Assembly: GCF_005117025.1 (NCBI RefSeq)
Contig: NZ_SWCO01000005.1
Location: 310,001-374,000, forward strand
Length of the DNA stretch: 64,000 bases
Source: Alteromonas portus
Lineage (GTDB): Bacteria; Pseudomonadota; Gammaproteobacteria; Enterobacterales; Alteromonadaceae
Direction of reading: 5' to 3'
Every line of letters starts with the position of its first letter. The stretch's first letter is position 1. The translations under genes were made by a program, and so were the position numbers. Shown piece after piece: positions 9,059-17,945 of the stretch. The notes beneath the pieces were generated by a model that was given only the letters and a program-made list of their open reading frames with translations, had not been told where the DNA came from and made no database searches.

Positions 9059-10318
9059 TTAACCAGATACGGTTGCTGTTTTAATTTGAGTATTGCGAGC
9101 AGTCATAACAATAGCTATCCATACCAATACACCTCCGCCGGCCAGCGCTAAGCCAACCCAACCCGTCGATGTATAGCCGTAACCTGCTGACAGTGTCATT
9201 CCAGCCAACCAGGGGCCAAGCGCGTTAGCCGTGTTGAATGCTGCATGATTCATGGCGCCAGCCAAAGTCTGAGCTTCGCCAGCAACGTCCATTAAACGCG
9301 TTTGAAGTGGCACTACCATACCTCCACCGATACCGATGAAAAACAGTGAGGCAGCCATTAGATACGGATTGCCCATAGACGCGGCGTAAGCTGCAGCTGA
9401 AAGGCCTAGTAAAACCTGAAACGTAATCGCTGAAGTCAGCAGCCTGCCTTCAGAATAGCGGCCTGCAATAACATTGCCCAAGGTTACGCCTATGCCATAG
9501 ATAAGCAATGTGGCCGATATTCCCCACTCAGGCGAAGACGTAGTATTAAGGTACGAGGCACTAAAGTAAGAGTACACCGAGAACATGCCTCCAAAGCCAA
9601 TTGCGCCCATGAGTAATACAAGCAGTACGTCTTTATTTTTCAGAGCGTTAAGTTCAGTTAGTGGCTTGGCATCTGGATTTGGTCCGCGGTACGGTGCAGT
9701 TTTCCACACCATAAGTGCAGTCACTAACGCAAAAGCTGAAATAATAAAAAAGCCAGTTCGCCATCCAAACATTTGCCCGATACCGCTAATTGAGGGCACA
9801 CCAATAATATTGGCAATAGCCAAGCCTAAAATGACGTTGCTGACCGCTTGCGCCCGTTTATTCTTTCCGGCAATGTCTGCAGCAAAGAGCATGGCAATGC
9901 CGAAGTAAGCGCCGTGAGGAAGGCCTGCAATAAATCGAGCTATATTCATGGTCCATTCTGACCATGCTAATGCGGTTAAAAGGTTGCCACCGGCATAAAA
10001 GATCATCATTGAAATAAGCATGGTGCGTCGGGCAAGTCTGGAAAAAAAGATAGTGATTAGCGGCGCGCCCACTACAACACCAATGGCGTAGGCGCTTATC
10101 GCATGACCTGCAACATTTTCAGTAATGCCAAAATCTTCCGCAAAATAGGGCAATAAACCCATTGCTGCGAATTCGCTGCAACCAATAACAAAGGTTCCGA
10201 AAGCGAGCCAAAATGTAATAGTGGCCAGTGAGTATTCACCCACCGCTGATGTTTGTTCTGAGCAAGCCTTCTTGGACGAGGCTTGGTCAGAAAAAATCTT
10301 TTCAGTTTTATTCGTCAT
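9059..10318 (-). CDS. MFS exporter, DHA1 family (AraJ/NepI-like)
   Basis: A 419-residue inner-membrane protein with about 12 hydrophobic helices. The N-terminal half has the DHA1 pattern: FVIGCSEFAAMGLLP in helix 1, GVVVGAPLITIFFSRLARR at the helix 2-3 loop (a variant of motif A), and RFIAGLPHGAYFGIA in helix 5. These features are shared with AraJ and purine-nucleoside or drug exporters; the substrate cannot be read. A soluble N-terminal tail of about 25 residues precedes helix 1. It is divergent from the XRE-azlCD operon across a 0.5-kb gap. Confidence 0.85.
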   Translation of the reverse strand: MTNKTEKIFSDQASSKKACSEQTSAVGEYSLATITFWLAFGTFVIGCSEFAAMGLLPYFAEDFGITENVAGHAISAYAIGVVVGAPLITIFFSRLARRTMLISMMIFYAGGNLLTALAWSEWTMNIARFIAGLPHGAYFGIAMLFAADIAGKNKRAQAVSNVILGLAIANIIGVPSISGIGQMFGWRTGFFIISAFALVTALMVWKTAPYRGPNPDAKPLTELNALKNKDVLLVLLMGAIGFGGMFSVYSYFSASYLNTTSSPEWGISATLLIYGIGVTLGNVIAGRYSEGRLLTSAITFQVLLGLSAAAYAASMGNPYLMAASLFFIGIGGGMVVPLQTRLMDVAGEAQTLAGAMNHAAFNTANALGPWLAGMTLSAGYGYTSTGWVGLALAGGGVLVWIAIVMTARNTQIKTATVSG

Positions 10319-10805
10319 AAACGTCCTTCTGTTCTTTAAACTTAACCAATCTGTTGCTTGGTGCCTGCTTTAGCTAAAGCGCTTTGGTTAAATACAAAAA
10401 CCGGCCAAACGAAATGTTTGCCGGTTTTCAATTGTCAGACACTATTGATCGGGGATATTTAGCAACGATCAACAAGTCACATGCTTTGATTTTACACGCT
10501 CATTTAATATCAAAGATCGTAGCACTGTCCGGTCACTAAGTAACGGTAACTGATAAGGTTTCTTAACCAATTCAACGATTTAAATGTAGTGCCTTTGTTA
10601 ATGGAATTCATCGCGCGTCATTCATAGGAAATCGTACGAGTGACCGAAGAAAGCAAATGTGCCTGTTTTTTATACACAAATAAACTTGGCCTTTCAGTTT
10701 ATTACTCTGACACACATTAACATTTGCCTAAGTATGCCAACAATGGCGGTTTCATAATGCCACCTCTATTTCCTGGTTAACGAACAAATTTCTTGACTTC
10801 AAAGT
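10319..10805. other. Long non-coding gap upstream of the MFS and XRE genes
   Basis: No coding frame stands out. A terminator-like hairpin, AAAACCGGC with GCCGGTTTT, lies at 10397-10428, upstream of the MFS start, and could be a leader structure of the MFS transcript. A TTGACT box at 10793-10798 belongs to the XRE gene promoter. Confidence 0.45.
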
Positions 10806-10837
10806 GTTCTATATATAGAACGTTCTCTAAATGGAAC
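10806..10837 (+). promoter_or_regulatory. Two abutting 16-bp palindromes, probable autoregulatory operator
   Basis: GTTCTATATATAGAAC (10806-10821) is a perfect palindrome. It is directly followed by GTTCTCTAAATGGAAC (10822-10837), an imperfect copy with the same GTTC/GAAC arms. A TTGACT -35-like box precedes them and TATAGA in the first palindrome could be the -10. The predicted ATG of the XRE gene (10831) is inside the second. This is the arrangement expected of a self-repressing XRE regulator. Confidence 0.7.
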
Positions 10838-11385
10838 AATTTTTATGTCGGTATTGTGTGAATCAATCAACGCTCAACGTCCTCGGTAGGCATTTGCAGA
10901 AGCTCAGGCAAGACAAAGGTGTTTCGCTGTCGCAATTAGCAGCGGGGGCAGGTATCGCTAAATCTAACCTTTCCAGATTAGAGCAGGGCAATGGCAACCC
11001 GACGCTAGACACCATTTGGCGGTTAGCTAAGCAGCTAGACGTTCCATTCGGTCAGCTTGTACAGCCTCTTAGCGCGAGCGTTGGTGAGAAGGGGGTTGAA
11101 GTACGTTTAATTGACCAGGGGCAAGGTGTACCCAACGTCGATGCTTATTGGATGTCGGTTGCACCCAATACTTTTCGAGAGGCAGAAGCTCACGCTACTG
11201 GAACAGAAGAAACCATTACCGTTGTTAGCGGCTCTCTAGAAGCTGGGAATAGTGGAAACACTCAATGGCTGCATCCGGGCCAAAGCTTAACATTTAGTGC
11301 CGATTTGCCTCATGTCTATAAAACGCTAGATGAGTGGGCGACATGTCTTATTACAATTGTGTATCACAAAGAGGCAAAGGAATGA
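10831..11385 (+). CDS. XRE-family regulator with C-terminal cupin domain
   Basis: The 184-residue protein has an XRE helix-turn-helix at about residues 20-74 (LGRHLQKLRQDKGVSLSQLAAG, split by the recognition segment GIAKSNLSRLEQGNGNPTLDTIWRLAKQLDV) and a small cupin barrel from about 105 on. Such regulators often control the transporter next to them; here azlC starts within its stop codon (ATGA), which suggests control of amino-acid export. The ATG at 10831 lies inside an operator palindrome with no ribosome binding site, so either the mRNA is near-leaderless or translation starts at GTG 10858. Confidence 0.85.
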   Translation: MEQFLCRYCVNQSTLNVLGRHLQKLRQDKGVSLSQLAAGAGIAKSNLSRLEQGNGNPTLDTIWRLAKQLDVPFGQLVQPLSASVGEKGVEVRLIDQGQGVPNVDAYWMSVAPNTFREAEAHATGTEETITVVSGSLEAGNSGNTQWLHPGQSLTFSADLPHVYKTLDEWATCLITIVYHKEAKE

Positions 11386-12104
11386 GTCAAGGTTCATCAA
11401 AAAGCGGACTTAAGCAGGGGGTTATTGACGGTTTACCTTTGCTAGGTGGCTATATTCCCGTAGCTATCTCATTTGGCGTGATTGCAGTTCAAGCCGGTTT
11501 TTCCACACTAGAAGCCACGCTTATTTCCGTGTTCATCTACGCAGGCGCATCGCAGTTTCTTTTAGTTGCCATGGTGGCTTCAGGTGCGCCACTTTGGTTA
11601 GCGGTTTGTATGACGTTACTCGTTAATGTTCGTCATGTGGTTTATGCGCCAAACTTGGTGCCTTATCTGCCGCAAAGTAAGGCTTGGCCCTATTTAATGC
11701 ATGGTCTTACTGACCAGATTTTTGCGTTAGCCCATACTCGATTACCGCTAATGGAAGACGCTAAAAAGGTAGATTGGTTTAAAGGTGTATCTATGGTGGC
11801 ATGGCTTAGTTGGATAGCAGGAACGGCACTTGGCGGTATCGCAGGAGATTCCCTTACTCAACATTGGCCAATATTAGACAGCGTGATGCCCTTCGCTTTG
11901 CCTGCGCTTTTCCTTGTGTTATTAGCACCAAAATTCTCAAGTAAACTGTGGAGCGCTACCTTGCTTGTTACTATGACGGCGGCCCTCTTTTTAGCTCTCA
12001 GCACGTTTAAAAACGCTGCAATACCATTGGCTGCACTATGCGGTGCGATAACCTTCTACCTTCTTACCTTGCGCGTTGAAAGGAAGCAATCTCATGCACG
12101 TTGA
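11382..12104 (+). CDS. azlC: AzlC family branched-chain amino acid exporter, large subunit
   Basis: AzlC is the membrane subunit of the AzlCD (YgaZH) exporter of branched-chain and related amino acids. The product has the family N-terminal GVIDGLPLLGGYIPVAISFGVIA, then FIYAGASQFLLVAM and LLVNVRHVVYAPNLVPYL. I place the start at ATG 11382, which overlaps the XRE stop and has AAAGGA upstream; the frame stays open upstream but the extra residues belong to the XRE reading region. It has about 240 residues and overlaps azlD by 11 bases. Confidence 0.9.
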   Translation: MSQGSSKSGLKQGVIDGLPLLGGYIPVAISFGVIAVQAGFSTLEATLISVFIYAGASQFLLVAMVASGAPLWLAVCMTLLVNVRHVVYAPNLVPYLPQSKAWPYLMHGLTDQIFALAHTRLPLMEDAKKVDWFKGVSMVAWLSWIAGTALGGIAGDSLTQHWPILDSVMPFALPALFLVLLAPKFSSKLWSATLLVTMTAALFLALSTFKNAAIPLAALCGAITFYLLTLRVERKQSHAR

Positions 12105-12447
12105 TATCTGGATAGCCATTGTTGTTGCAGCCATTGGGACATACGCATTGCGCGTAGGTCCGTTGCTGTGGACTCAGCGTCACTTTAAAAAACATAAGGC
12201 TAATAACACCGAAGCGCGCTTGCCTACGTGGTTAAGCGTGTTGGGGCCGCTGATGATTGCCGCTATGCTAGGGGCATCACTTATTCCAAAAGCGCCGTCA
12301 ACGGCGAGTTGGATTGCAACCGCGATAGGCACTGTTGTCACTGTGCTTGTTTGGCGCAAATACAAAAGCTTAGGGCTACCAGTATTGTGTGGCGTTCTTT
12401 CTTTTGGTATGGCTTTTGGTATAGTTCGTGGTATCGCTTTGGTTTAG
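12094..12447 (+). CDS. azlD: AzlD family branched-chain amino acid exporter, small subunit
   Basis: A 117-residue hydrophobic protein with about four membrane helices, including an N-terminal IVVAAIGTYALRVGPLL segment typical of AzlD. AzlD pairs with AzlC to form the active exporter. The start is ATG 12094, with AAAGGA 9 bases upstream, inside the end of azlC; the upstream TTG at 12076 is less likely. It is the last gene of the XRE-azlC-azlD operon and converges on msrA, 28 bases away. Confidence 0.88.
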   Translation: MHVDIWIAIVVAAIGTYALRVGPLLWTQRHFKKHKANNTEARLPTWLSVLGPLMIAAMLGASLIPKAPSTASWIATAIGTVVTVLVWRKYKSLGLPVLCGVLSFGMAFGIVRGIALV

Positions 12448-12475
12448 CGCTGGGCGTAGATGTTGAGTTGCTGGG

Positions 12476-13090
12476 CTACGACTTATTCTTACCCGGGGCT
12501 TTCTCACCCCAAACTTCTTCCAAGCGCTGGTCACGGCCGCAGTTCCATCGGTAGAACTTATAACGTACGGGGCTTTTTTTATAAAAATCCTGGTGACCAA
12601 TTTCATCGCCCTTAATCGGGTAAAAGGTAGAAGCATCGAGTATGGGCGTTACTACCTTTTGATTGGGAAACTGGGCTACTACGTCAGCTTTTGTTTTTTC
12701 GGCTATAGCACGCTCTTTTTCGTTTGCTACAAAGATAGCGCTTAAGTAGCTGGGTCCTTTATCACAGAACTGACCCTCGCTGTCGAAAGGGTCAATGTTC
12801 ACCCAAAAATGATCAAGAATATCTTCATAAGACAGCATATCGCCGTTGTAAGTGATCTTTACCGCCTCGTAGTGCCCTTTGTGGTTGCCATTGTACGTCG
12901 GATTTGGGGTGTTCCCGCCGGTAAATCCCGACACTACATCAGTAACCCCTTCTAACTTTTCAAAATCAGACTCCATGCACCAAAAGCAGCCCCCAGCTAA
13001 AATAGCTTCGTCGGCGTTTGTCGTTGGAGTAAATATCGAAGCACTTATCGTTGCGCCGAAAAATACAGCGGTGATTGTTGATTTCATCAT
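12476..13090 (-). CDS. msrA: Exported peptide methionine sulfoxide reductase MsrA
   Basis: MsrA reduces methionine-S-sulfoxide in damaged proteins. The catalytic motif GGCFWCMES lies at about residues 33-41 with the nucleophilic Cys at 35. The preceding residues form a signal peptide (MMKSTITAVFFGATISASIF and a TNADEA cleavage region), so this is a periplasmic or surface form and not the usual cytosolic MsrA. The C-terminal region with YRWNCGRDQRLEEVWG carries a possible resolving Cys. It converges with azlD and sits among other oxidative-stress genes (OsmC, sodC). Confidence 0.93.
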   Translation of the reverse strand: MMKSTITAVFFGATISASIFTPTTNADEAILAGGCFWCMESDFEKLEGVTDVVSGFTGGNTPNPTYNGNHKGHYEAVKITYNGDMLSYEDILDHFWVNIDPFDSEGQFCDKGPSYLSAIFVANEKERAIAEKTKADVVAQFPNQKVVTPILDASTFYPIKGDEIGHQDFYKKSPVRYKFYRWNCGRDQRLEEVWGEKAPGKNKS

Positions 13091-13653
13091 TTACCTTTAC
13101 GTCTTGACTGAGCAATATTGCAGTGCGTTATGACTGCGCTTTCTTTCCGCGCGCTTTTATTTAAAAGTGCGGCTAGGTCAGTGAACCTATACGAGTGTTA
13201 GATAAAGAACGGTTTAGACCGCAATTAATTTCATAGCTGCCTGAAGTTCTCTGTTTAGGTGTTGAGAAAAGAGGGCTAGCCGTGGTCAGCGGCCAGCTAT
13301 ATCGGCCTGAGTATAAAATCTTAGATACCGAAAAAGATAAAAAGAAAGTAAGTAAAATTTTCATCACACCCTGTAGCCTACTGTCATTGATATTACAGCC
13401 ACCTGTTTTTGAATTAGTAAAATCACGCTATAGAGCCCCATGACAGGGGGCAGAGCAAAAGTATTCCTATCGGCAGAGCACTTGCATTACGTTAATCACA
13501 CGTGGGTCTAGGTAAGCGGCAATACGTGATTCAATCTGTGTGACAGGTTGGTTTTGCACACATTATTTGCTTCACATAGCCGGTTATCCCTGTAACGACC
13601 TAAAAAAAGCGCTTGGCGCTTATTCAATTTAGTAGAAAAGTAAGGAAGGAAAC
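13091..13653. other. Long gap between msrA and the OsmC gene
   Basis: No confident gene is seen. On the minus strand a 30-codon frame from GTG 13559 to TAG 13467 has a protein-like composition but no good ribosome binding site. A minus-strand frame at 13173-13367 has a hydrophobic start but looks like chance. AAGCGCTTGGCGCTT makes a small hairpin at about 13607-13621. GGAAGGA precedes the OsmC gene. Confidence 0.4.
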
Positions 13654-14088
13654 ATGTCTATAGTCAAATCAGGTAGTGCAGCATATAAACCTTTAGGTAA
13701 AAAAGGAAAGGGCAGTATTTCTACAGAAACAGGGGCTTTATCTAACCAGCCTTATGGGTTCAATACGCGGTTTGAAGATGGTAAAGGGACTAACCCAGAA
13801 GAGTTGATTGGTGCTGCGCATGCGAGTTGCTTTACCATGGCACTTTCTTTTGCGCTTTCAGACGCGGGGTATGATGACGGCGAGTTAAATACTACTGCAA
13901 AAATCAGTTTAGAGAAAAGCGATGACGGCTTTGAAATTACGCAGTCAGCACTAAGCCTTGATGCAGAAATTGACGGAATTACTGAAGACGAGTTTGAGAA
14001 AATTGCACAGGAAGCAAAAGAAAACTGTCCGGTATCTCAACTTCTTAATGCCAATATCACATTGGAATACCGATTGAACAAGGCCTAA
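13654..14088 (+). CDS. OsmC/Ohr family peroxide-reducing protein
   Basis: The 144-residue protein has the two family cysteines, in AAHASCFTMALSFALSDAG (about residue 57) and in ENCPVSQLLNA (near residue 128), which act as a thiol peroxidase pair on organic hydroperoxides. The layout resembles OsmC more than Ohr because of the GTNPEELIGAAHASCF motif. A strong GGAAGGA ribosome binding site lies before the ATG. It stands alone and converges on sodC, with a shared terminator between them. Confidence 0.93.
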   Translation: MSIVKSGSAAYKPLGKKGKGSISTETGALSNQPYGFNTRFEDGKGTNPEELIGAAHASCFTMALSFALSDAGYDDGELNTTAKISLEKSDDGFEITQSALSLDAEIDGITEDEFEKIAQEAKENCPVSQLLNANITLEYRLNKA

Positions 14089-14170
14089 CAAGTATTGCTA
14101 GTCTTTATGAACAGAACCGTCGTTTTGTTAAGTGAGAGCAGGCAAATTGTTTTAATCAAGTGATGCATAA

Positions 14171-14194
14171 AAAAGCGGCTTTGAAGCCGCTTTT
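14171..14194. terminator. Bidirectional terminator between the OsmC gene and sodC
   Basis: AAAAGCGGCT and AGCCGCTTTT pair with a TTGA loop. T tracts occur on both strands (TTTTTCG on plus, TTTTTTATGC on minus), so it can end both convergent genes. Confidence 0.85.
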
Positions 14195-14220
14195 TCGTAT
14201 AAGTCGTTTTTGTATAAGAT
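14189..14220. repeat. 15-17-bp tandem duplication beside the terminator
   Basis: GCTTTTTCGTATAAGT is followed by CGTTTTTGTATAAGAT, two degenerate copies in tandem that start at the terminator's T tract and end 15 bases before the sodC stop. Confidence 0.6.
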
Positions 14221-14234
14221 GAAATAGCGTTAGT

Positions 14235-14795
14235 TTATTTCCCAATTACGCCACAAGCTACGCGGTCGCCACCACCACCTAGCTTTTTAGGTGAATCAGA
14301 ATAATTGTCGCCACCTGCGTGAATCATTAAGGCGCGGCCTTCAATATCATCTAGTTCAAGCTCTGGTGCAAAGATAGGCTGGGTTGCCTTTCCATTTTCT
14401 TCTACATAAAGCACTGGTAAATCGCCTTCGTGGCCCTTTTCAGACCAAGGCGCACGGTGTTTACCGGTATCTTCTGGGTCAAAATGGCCTCCTGCGGCCC
14501 CACCTAACACCTTTTTTCCATCTTTCATTGAGGGTGAACAATCACCATTTTGATGAACATGAAAACCATGGGCACCTGGCGTTAACCCCGACAAGTTAGG
14601 CGTAAATACTACACCGTCATCGTCGTAGCTGCTCACCATTACCGAGCCCATGCTCATACCTGTCTCTAGGTTATTCATTATCACTTCTTTTCCATCGTTT
14701 TCATGATGGCCGGCGAAACTGCTCGCACTTAACATTAATGTTAGCGAGCCTGCTATAGTAGATAATAAACGTTTTTTCATCGTGTTCTCCTTCAC
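14235..14795 (-). CDS. sodC: Periplasmic Cu/Zn superoxide dismutase
   Basis: SodC converts superoxide to peroxide and oxygen in the periplasm. The 186-residue precursor starts with a signal peptide (KKRLLSTIAGSLTLMLSASSFA, residues about 7-28). Metal ligands are seen in GFHVHQNGDCS, GGHFDPEDTGKH and ALMIHAGGDNYSD; the second cysteine of the structural disulfide is in RVACGVIG. GGAG precedes the ATG, with a second in-frame ATG five codons in. It converges on the OsmC gene. Confidence 0.95.
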   Translation of the reverse strand: MKENTMKKRLLSTIAGSLTLMLSASSFAGHHENDGKEVIMNNLETGMSMGSVMVSSYDDDGVVFTPNLSGLTPGAHGFHVHQNGDCSPSMKDGKKVLGGAAGGHFDPEDTGKHRAPWSEKGHEGDLPVLYVEENGKATQPIFAPELELDDIEGRALMIHAGGDNYSDSPKKLGGGGDRVACGVIGK

Positions 14796-15200
14796 TCATT
14801 TGTTAACCCATTTGTTAAAAGCTATAAAGTTAGATGAGCATAAAGCGAACCAGTGTGGCGAATAACCCAGGGTTGGTGCGCAATACTAAGTAGATTAGGG
14901 CTTTGAAGCTACAATCGAGTCGGGTGTAAGCGGTTAGCTACTGGGATTTACTGAAATGCTTATAATGGCTACGTGAAAAAGTTACTGACCTCTACATTCT
15001 CTTTTTCGTATTCTTCCCCTTTTTAATTCGTCTATTTGCAGCTTCTCGGTATGCTGTTTTTCCACAGGTAACCTCACCTTATTTTACTGGCCCTGTCCTA
15101 CAGAAGTTACAGTGTTAAAACTCAGTAACAATATGGCAGTAGCACTTTTTTCCTATTCGACTTACAGTTAGCACCAATTAGGCTATCAAAGGACATAGGC
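14796..15200. other. Divergent intergenic region between sodC and the GST gene
   Basis: No coding frame or RNA was recognised. The region should carry promoters for sodC (minus) and the GST gene (plus). AAAGGA lies just before the GST start. No clear SoxR, OxyR or Fur site was identified by eye. Confidence 0.4.
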
Positions 15201-15842
15201 ATGTATACACTTTATGGTTACCCGAAAACCCGCTCGGTGCGCGTGGCATGGGCATTGGAAGAGCTAGGTTTACCTTTTGACTTCAATTTAGTTGACTTAA
15301 AACAAGGGCAACATCTATCAGAAGAATACAAAGCCATTAGTCCAGCATCGAAAATTCCAGCCCTAGCGACACCCGAAGGTACCTTGACCGAGTCAGCCGC
15401 TATTGTCACTTTTTTAGCTGAACGTCATGGCATGCATGAATTCATTCCAGAGCCAGGTAGTTTTGAGCGTGCCAAATATGAAGAAATGATGTTGTTTCTT
15501 ACTAATGAGTTAGAGCAACCCATTTGGAATTTGGCAAAGCACACTTTCGCACTGCCTAAAGAGCAAAGACTTGAACAAATGCGTGACGTGGCGGTATGGG
15601 AATTTAAGCGCGTACTGCCGGTATTTTCTTCTATGCTGGGCGATAAAGAATTTGTATGCGGCACCATGTTTACTATGGCCGACATAATAGCAGGTCATAT
15701 TTTGGCGTGGGCAAAAGGCAGCAAGCTTGATATTACGCTAGACGGTAAAATAGACAACGTAGCCGCTTATGCGCAGCGTATATTGGGCCGTGAGGCGTAT
15801 GAGAGAGCGTGGCGAAAAGAGATGGCTAATTTACCAGAGTAA
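15201..15842 (+). CDS. Glutathione S-transferase
   Basis: A 213-residue cytosolic GST. The N-terminal thioredoxin-like domain has YGYPKTRSVRVAWALEELGLPF and the cis-Pro and glutathione gamma-glutamyl contacts in SKIPAL and LTESAAIVTFLAERHG. The C-terminal helical domain contains TMADIIAGHILAWAK. The class cannot be set; the RSVR start suggests a Ser/Cys-type bacterial GST. The next gene starts 94 bases downstream on the same strand and may be co-transcribed. GGAC before the ATG is a weak ribosome binding site. Confidence 0.92.
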   Translation: MYTLYGYPKTRSVRVAWALEELGLPFDFNLVDLKQGQHLSEEYKAISPASKIPALATPEGTLTESAAIVTFLAERHGMHEFIPEPGSFERAKYEEMMLFLTNELEQPIWNLAKHTFALPKEQRLEQMRDVAVWEFKRVLPVFSSMLGDKEFVCGTMFTMADIIAGHILAWAKGSKLDITLDGKIDNVAAYAQRILGREAYERAWRKEMANLPE

Positions 15843-15935
15843 ATCGTGCTACTAGCAAGAAAAAAAATACATAACGACAGCGCTGTTTTTGCGAAATTTA
15901 AGCAAAAACAGCGACGAAATAACAAGGTAAGAAAA

Positions 15936-17780
15936 ATGAAAGCATTTAAAACACTACTTGTTAGTAGTGCAGTAACCATGGCACTGGGCCTTAGCTCGGC
16001 GGTGGCACATGAACACAGTAACGCAAATGTGCAGAGTTCATCAAAAAGTACTTCAGTGTCAAAGGAAGCATCTGAGCACGATAAACTTTTTGCGTTATTT
16101 GCAGCCGCTGACCAGCGTGATATTGAGCTAAACCCAATTATGGCCATTTTTCGCGGCGATATGCGTTATGCAGACAGAATGGGCGACTTCTTGACTGACT
16201 CTCATGCTTTAGCGGGAAAAACAGCGACTTTGCTGAATTTGTCAGAGCTTAAACACATTGACCGCAGTAAGTTAAGCGATACCGATAAACTTGCTTACGA
16301 CGTATTTAAATATAACGAAGAGCGCTCGCTTAAAATGTCCACCGACGAGATTGAAGCGCTAACGGAAGTACGTCCTATTAATCACTTCAGTGGGTTCCAC
16401 ACCTTCTACCCGACCTTTGCGAGCGGGAAGGGGGCAGCGCCATTTAAAACAGTAGAAGATTACGATAATAACTTATCTCGCCATAAGGATTACATTGCTA
16501 TTTCTGACCGCGCTATTGGAAAGTTCCGCGAGGGCATGGAAAGCGGTGTTCTTGAAACTAAGCTGACTATCGATCGCGTGATCAAGCAGTTCGATACTCA
16601 GCTGGCTATCCCAATTAAAGAGTCACAGTTTTGGGGGCCAATTACCATGTTCCCCGAAAGTTTCTCTGACGAAGAAAAGGCCCGTTTAACCGCTGACTAC
16701 GAGAAAGCGACGCAAGAGATTTACGATGCAACCACGCGAATGCGCGATTTCCTTCGCGACGAGTATCTGCCTGTTGCCCGTGAAAGCATTGGCCTTAGCG
16801 ATATGAAAGGTGGCGCAAAGCTCTATCAATTGATGGTGGAAGGTTCAACCACACTGCCGATGACGCCTGATGAACTTCATAATCTTGGTTTAAAAGAAGT
16901 TGAGCGTGTCAAAAATGACATGCTTGAAATTAAGGACGAAGTGAAGTTTGAAGGGACGTTAAACGAGTTCTTTGACTATGTACGCACCGATCCTAAGTTC
17001 AAGCCTGAAAGCCGTGAGGCGCTAACGCAGAGCTATTATGATATTGGCCGTGAAGTTGATGAGAAAATTGATCAGTACTTCTCACTATTGCCAAAGTCTG
17101 AGTTAGAAATAAAACCTTACGACCCTGCTATCGAGCAATTCAGTGCGGGTGGCTCATATCAGCCGGGCACGCCAGACGGATCTCGTCCTGGTACTTTCTA
17201 CTTTAACGCTTACGATTTACCTAGTCGTCTAACCACGGGCAACGTTACCTTGTACCTGCACGAAGGCGCTCCAGGTCACCATTTCCAAGTGAGTTTAGCG
17301 CAAGAAAATGAAGGGCTACCGTCGTTTATGCGCTTTAGTTTCCTACCCGCCTTCGGAGAAGGTTGGGCGCTGTATTCTGAAACGCTGGGTTATGAAATGG
17401 GGTTCTTTGACGATCCGTGGAATCGTTATGGCACACTTCAAGATGAACAGCTACGCGCCATGCGTTTAGTGGTAGATACGGGGATTCACGCCAAAGGCTG
17501 GACCAGAGAACAAGCCATCGACTTTATGCTTGATAACTCAGGTATGACCCGTACGGAAGTTGTAGCCGAGGTAGAGCGTTATATTGCGATCCCGTCGCAA
17601 GCTTTATCTTACAAAGTCGGCGCGCTTAAAATTCAAGAACTGCGCGCACGCGCAGAAAAGGCATTAGGTGATGATTTCGACATCCGTGAGTTCCACGCGC
17701 AAGTGTTAAATACGGGCGGCATTCCTCTTGCTATTCTTGAGCAGAAAATTGACCGCTGGATTGCTAGCCAAAAGAGTTAA
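15936..17780 (+). CDS. DUF885 family exported protein, probable metallohydrolase
   Basis: A 614-residue protein with a signal peptide (MKAFKTLLVSSAVTMALGLS, cleaved near AVAHE). It belongs to DUF885, which carries an HExxxHH-like motif, here HEGAPGHH at residues 442-449, and a distant glutamate, consistent with a gluzincin-like zinc site. Some members hydrolyse peptides or other small amides; the substrate here is unknown. I chose ATG 15936, not the upstream ATG-less extension from 15846, because it gives a clean signal peptide and AAGGTAAG lies just before it. A terminator follows. Confidence 0.88.
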   Translation: MKAFKTLLVSSAVTMALGLSSAVAHEHSNANVQSSSKSTSVSKEASEHDKLFALFAAADQRDIELNPIMAIFRGDMRYADRMGDFLTDSHALAGKTATLLNLSELKHIDRSKLSDTDKLAYDVFKYNEERSLKMSTDEIEALTEVRPINHFSGFHTFYPTFASGKGAAPFKTVEDYDNNLSRHKDYIAISDRAIGKFREGMESGVLETKLTIDRVIKQFDTQLAIPIKESQFWGPITMFPESFSDEEKARLTADYEKATQEIYDATTRMRDFLRDEYLPVARESIGLSDMKGGAKLYQLMVEGSTTLPMTPDELHNLGLKEVERVKNDMLEIKDEVKFEGTLNEFFDYVRTDPKFKPESREALTQSYYDIGREVDEKIDQYFSLLPKSELEIKPYDPAIEQFSAGGSYQPGTPDGSRPGTFYFNAYDLPSRLTTGNVTLYLHEGAPGHHFQVSLAQENEGLPSFMRFSFLPAFGEGWALYSETLGYEMGFFDDPWNRYGTLQDEQLRAMRLVVDTGIHAKGWTREQAIDFMLDNSGMTRTEVVAEVERYIAIPSQALSYKVGALKIQELRARAEKALGDDFDIREFHAQVLNTGGIPLAILEQKIDRWIASQKS

Positions 17781-17858
17781 GGGTTAAAGTCTTGGCTTAA
17801 ACTTTTTAAACCGCAATCAACGATAAGTTAAGCACGGCAAAAAGCTGATATATAAAAC

Positions 17859-17889
17859 AAAGCCAGTAATGTTCGTCATTACTGGCTTT
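17859..17889 (+). terminator. Intrinsic terminator of the DUF885 gene
   Basis: AAAGCCAGTAATG and CATTACTGGCTTT form a 13-bp stem with a five-base loop, followed by TTTATTTTT. Confidence 0.9.
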
Positions 17890-17945
17890 TTTATTTTTGC
17901 GACCAATAGCAGTGATATTGTTTAATAGCTTCACTAGAGTAGTGA

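Noticed and set aside
12228..12554. Plus-strand 108-codon frame overlapping azlD and msrA
   Set aside because: It is an out-of-frame shadow of azlD and continues into the opposite strand of msrA.
13173..13367. Minus-strand frame with a hydrophobic start (64 codons)
   Set aside because: No ribosome binding site, and the product after the first 15 residues is Ser/Thr-rich without structure or family signs.
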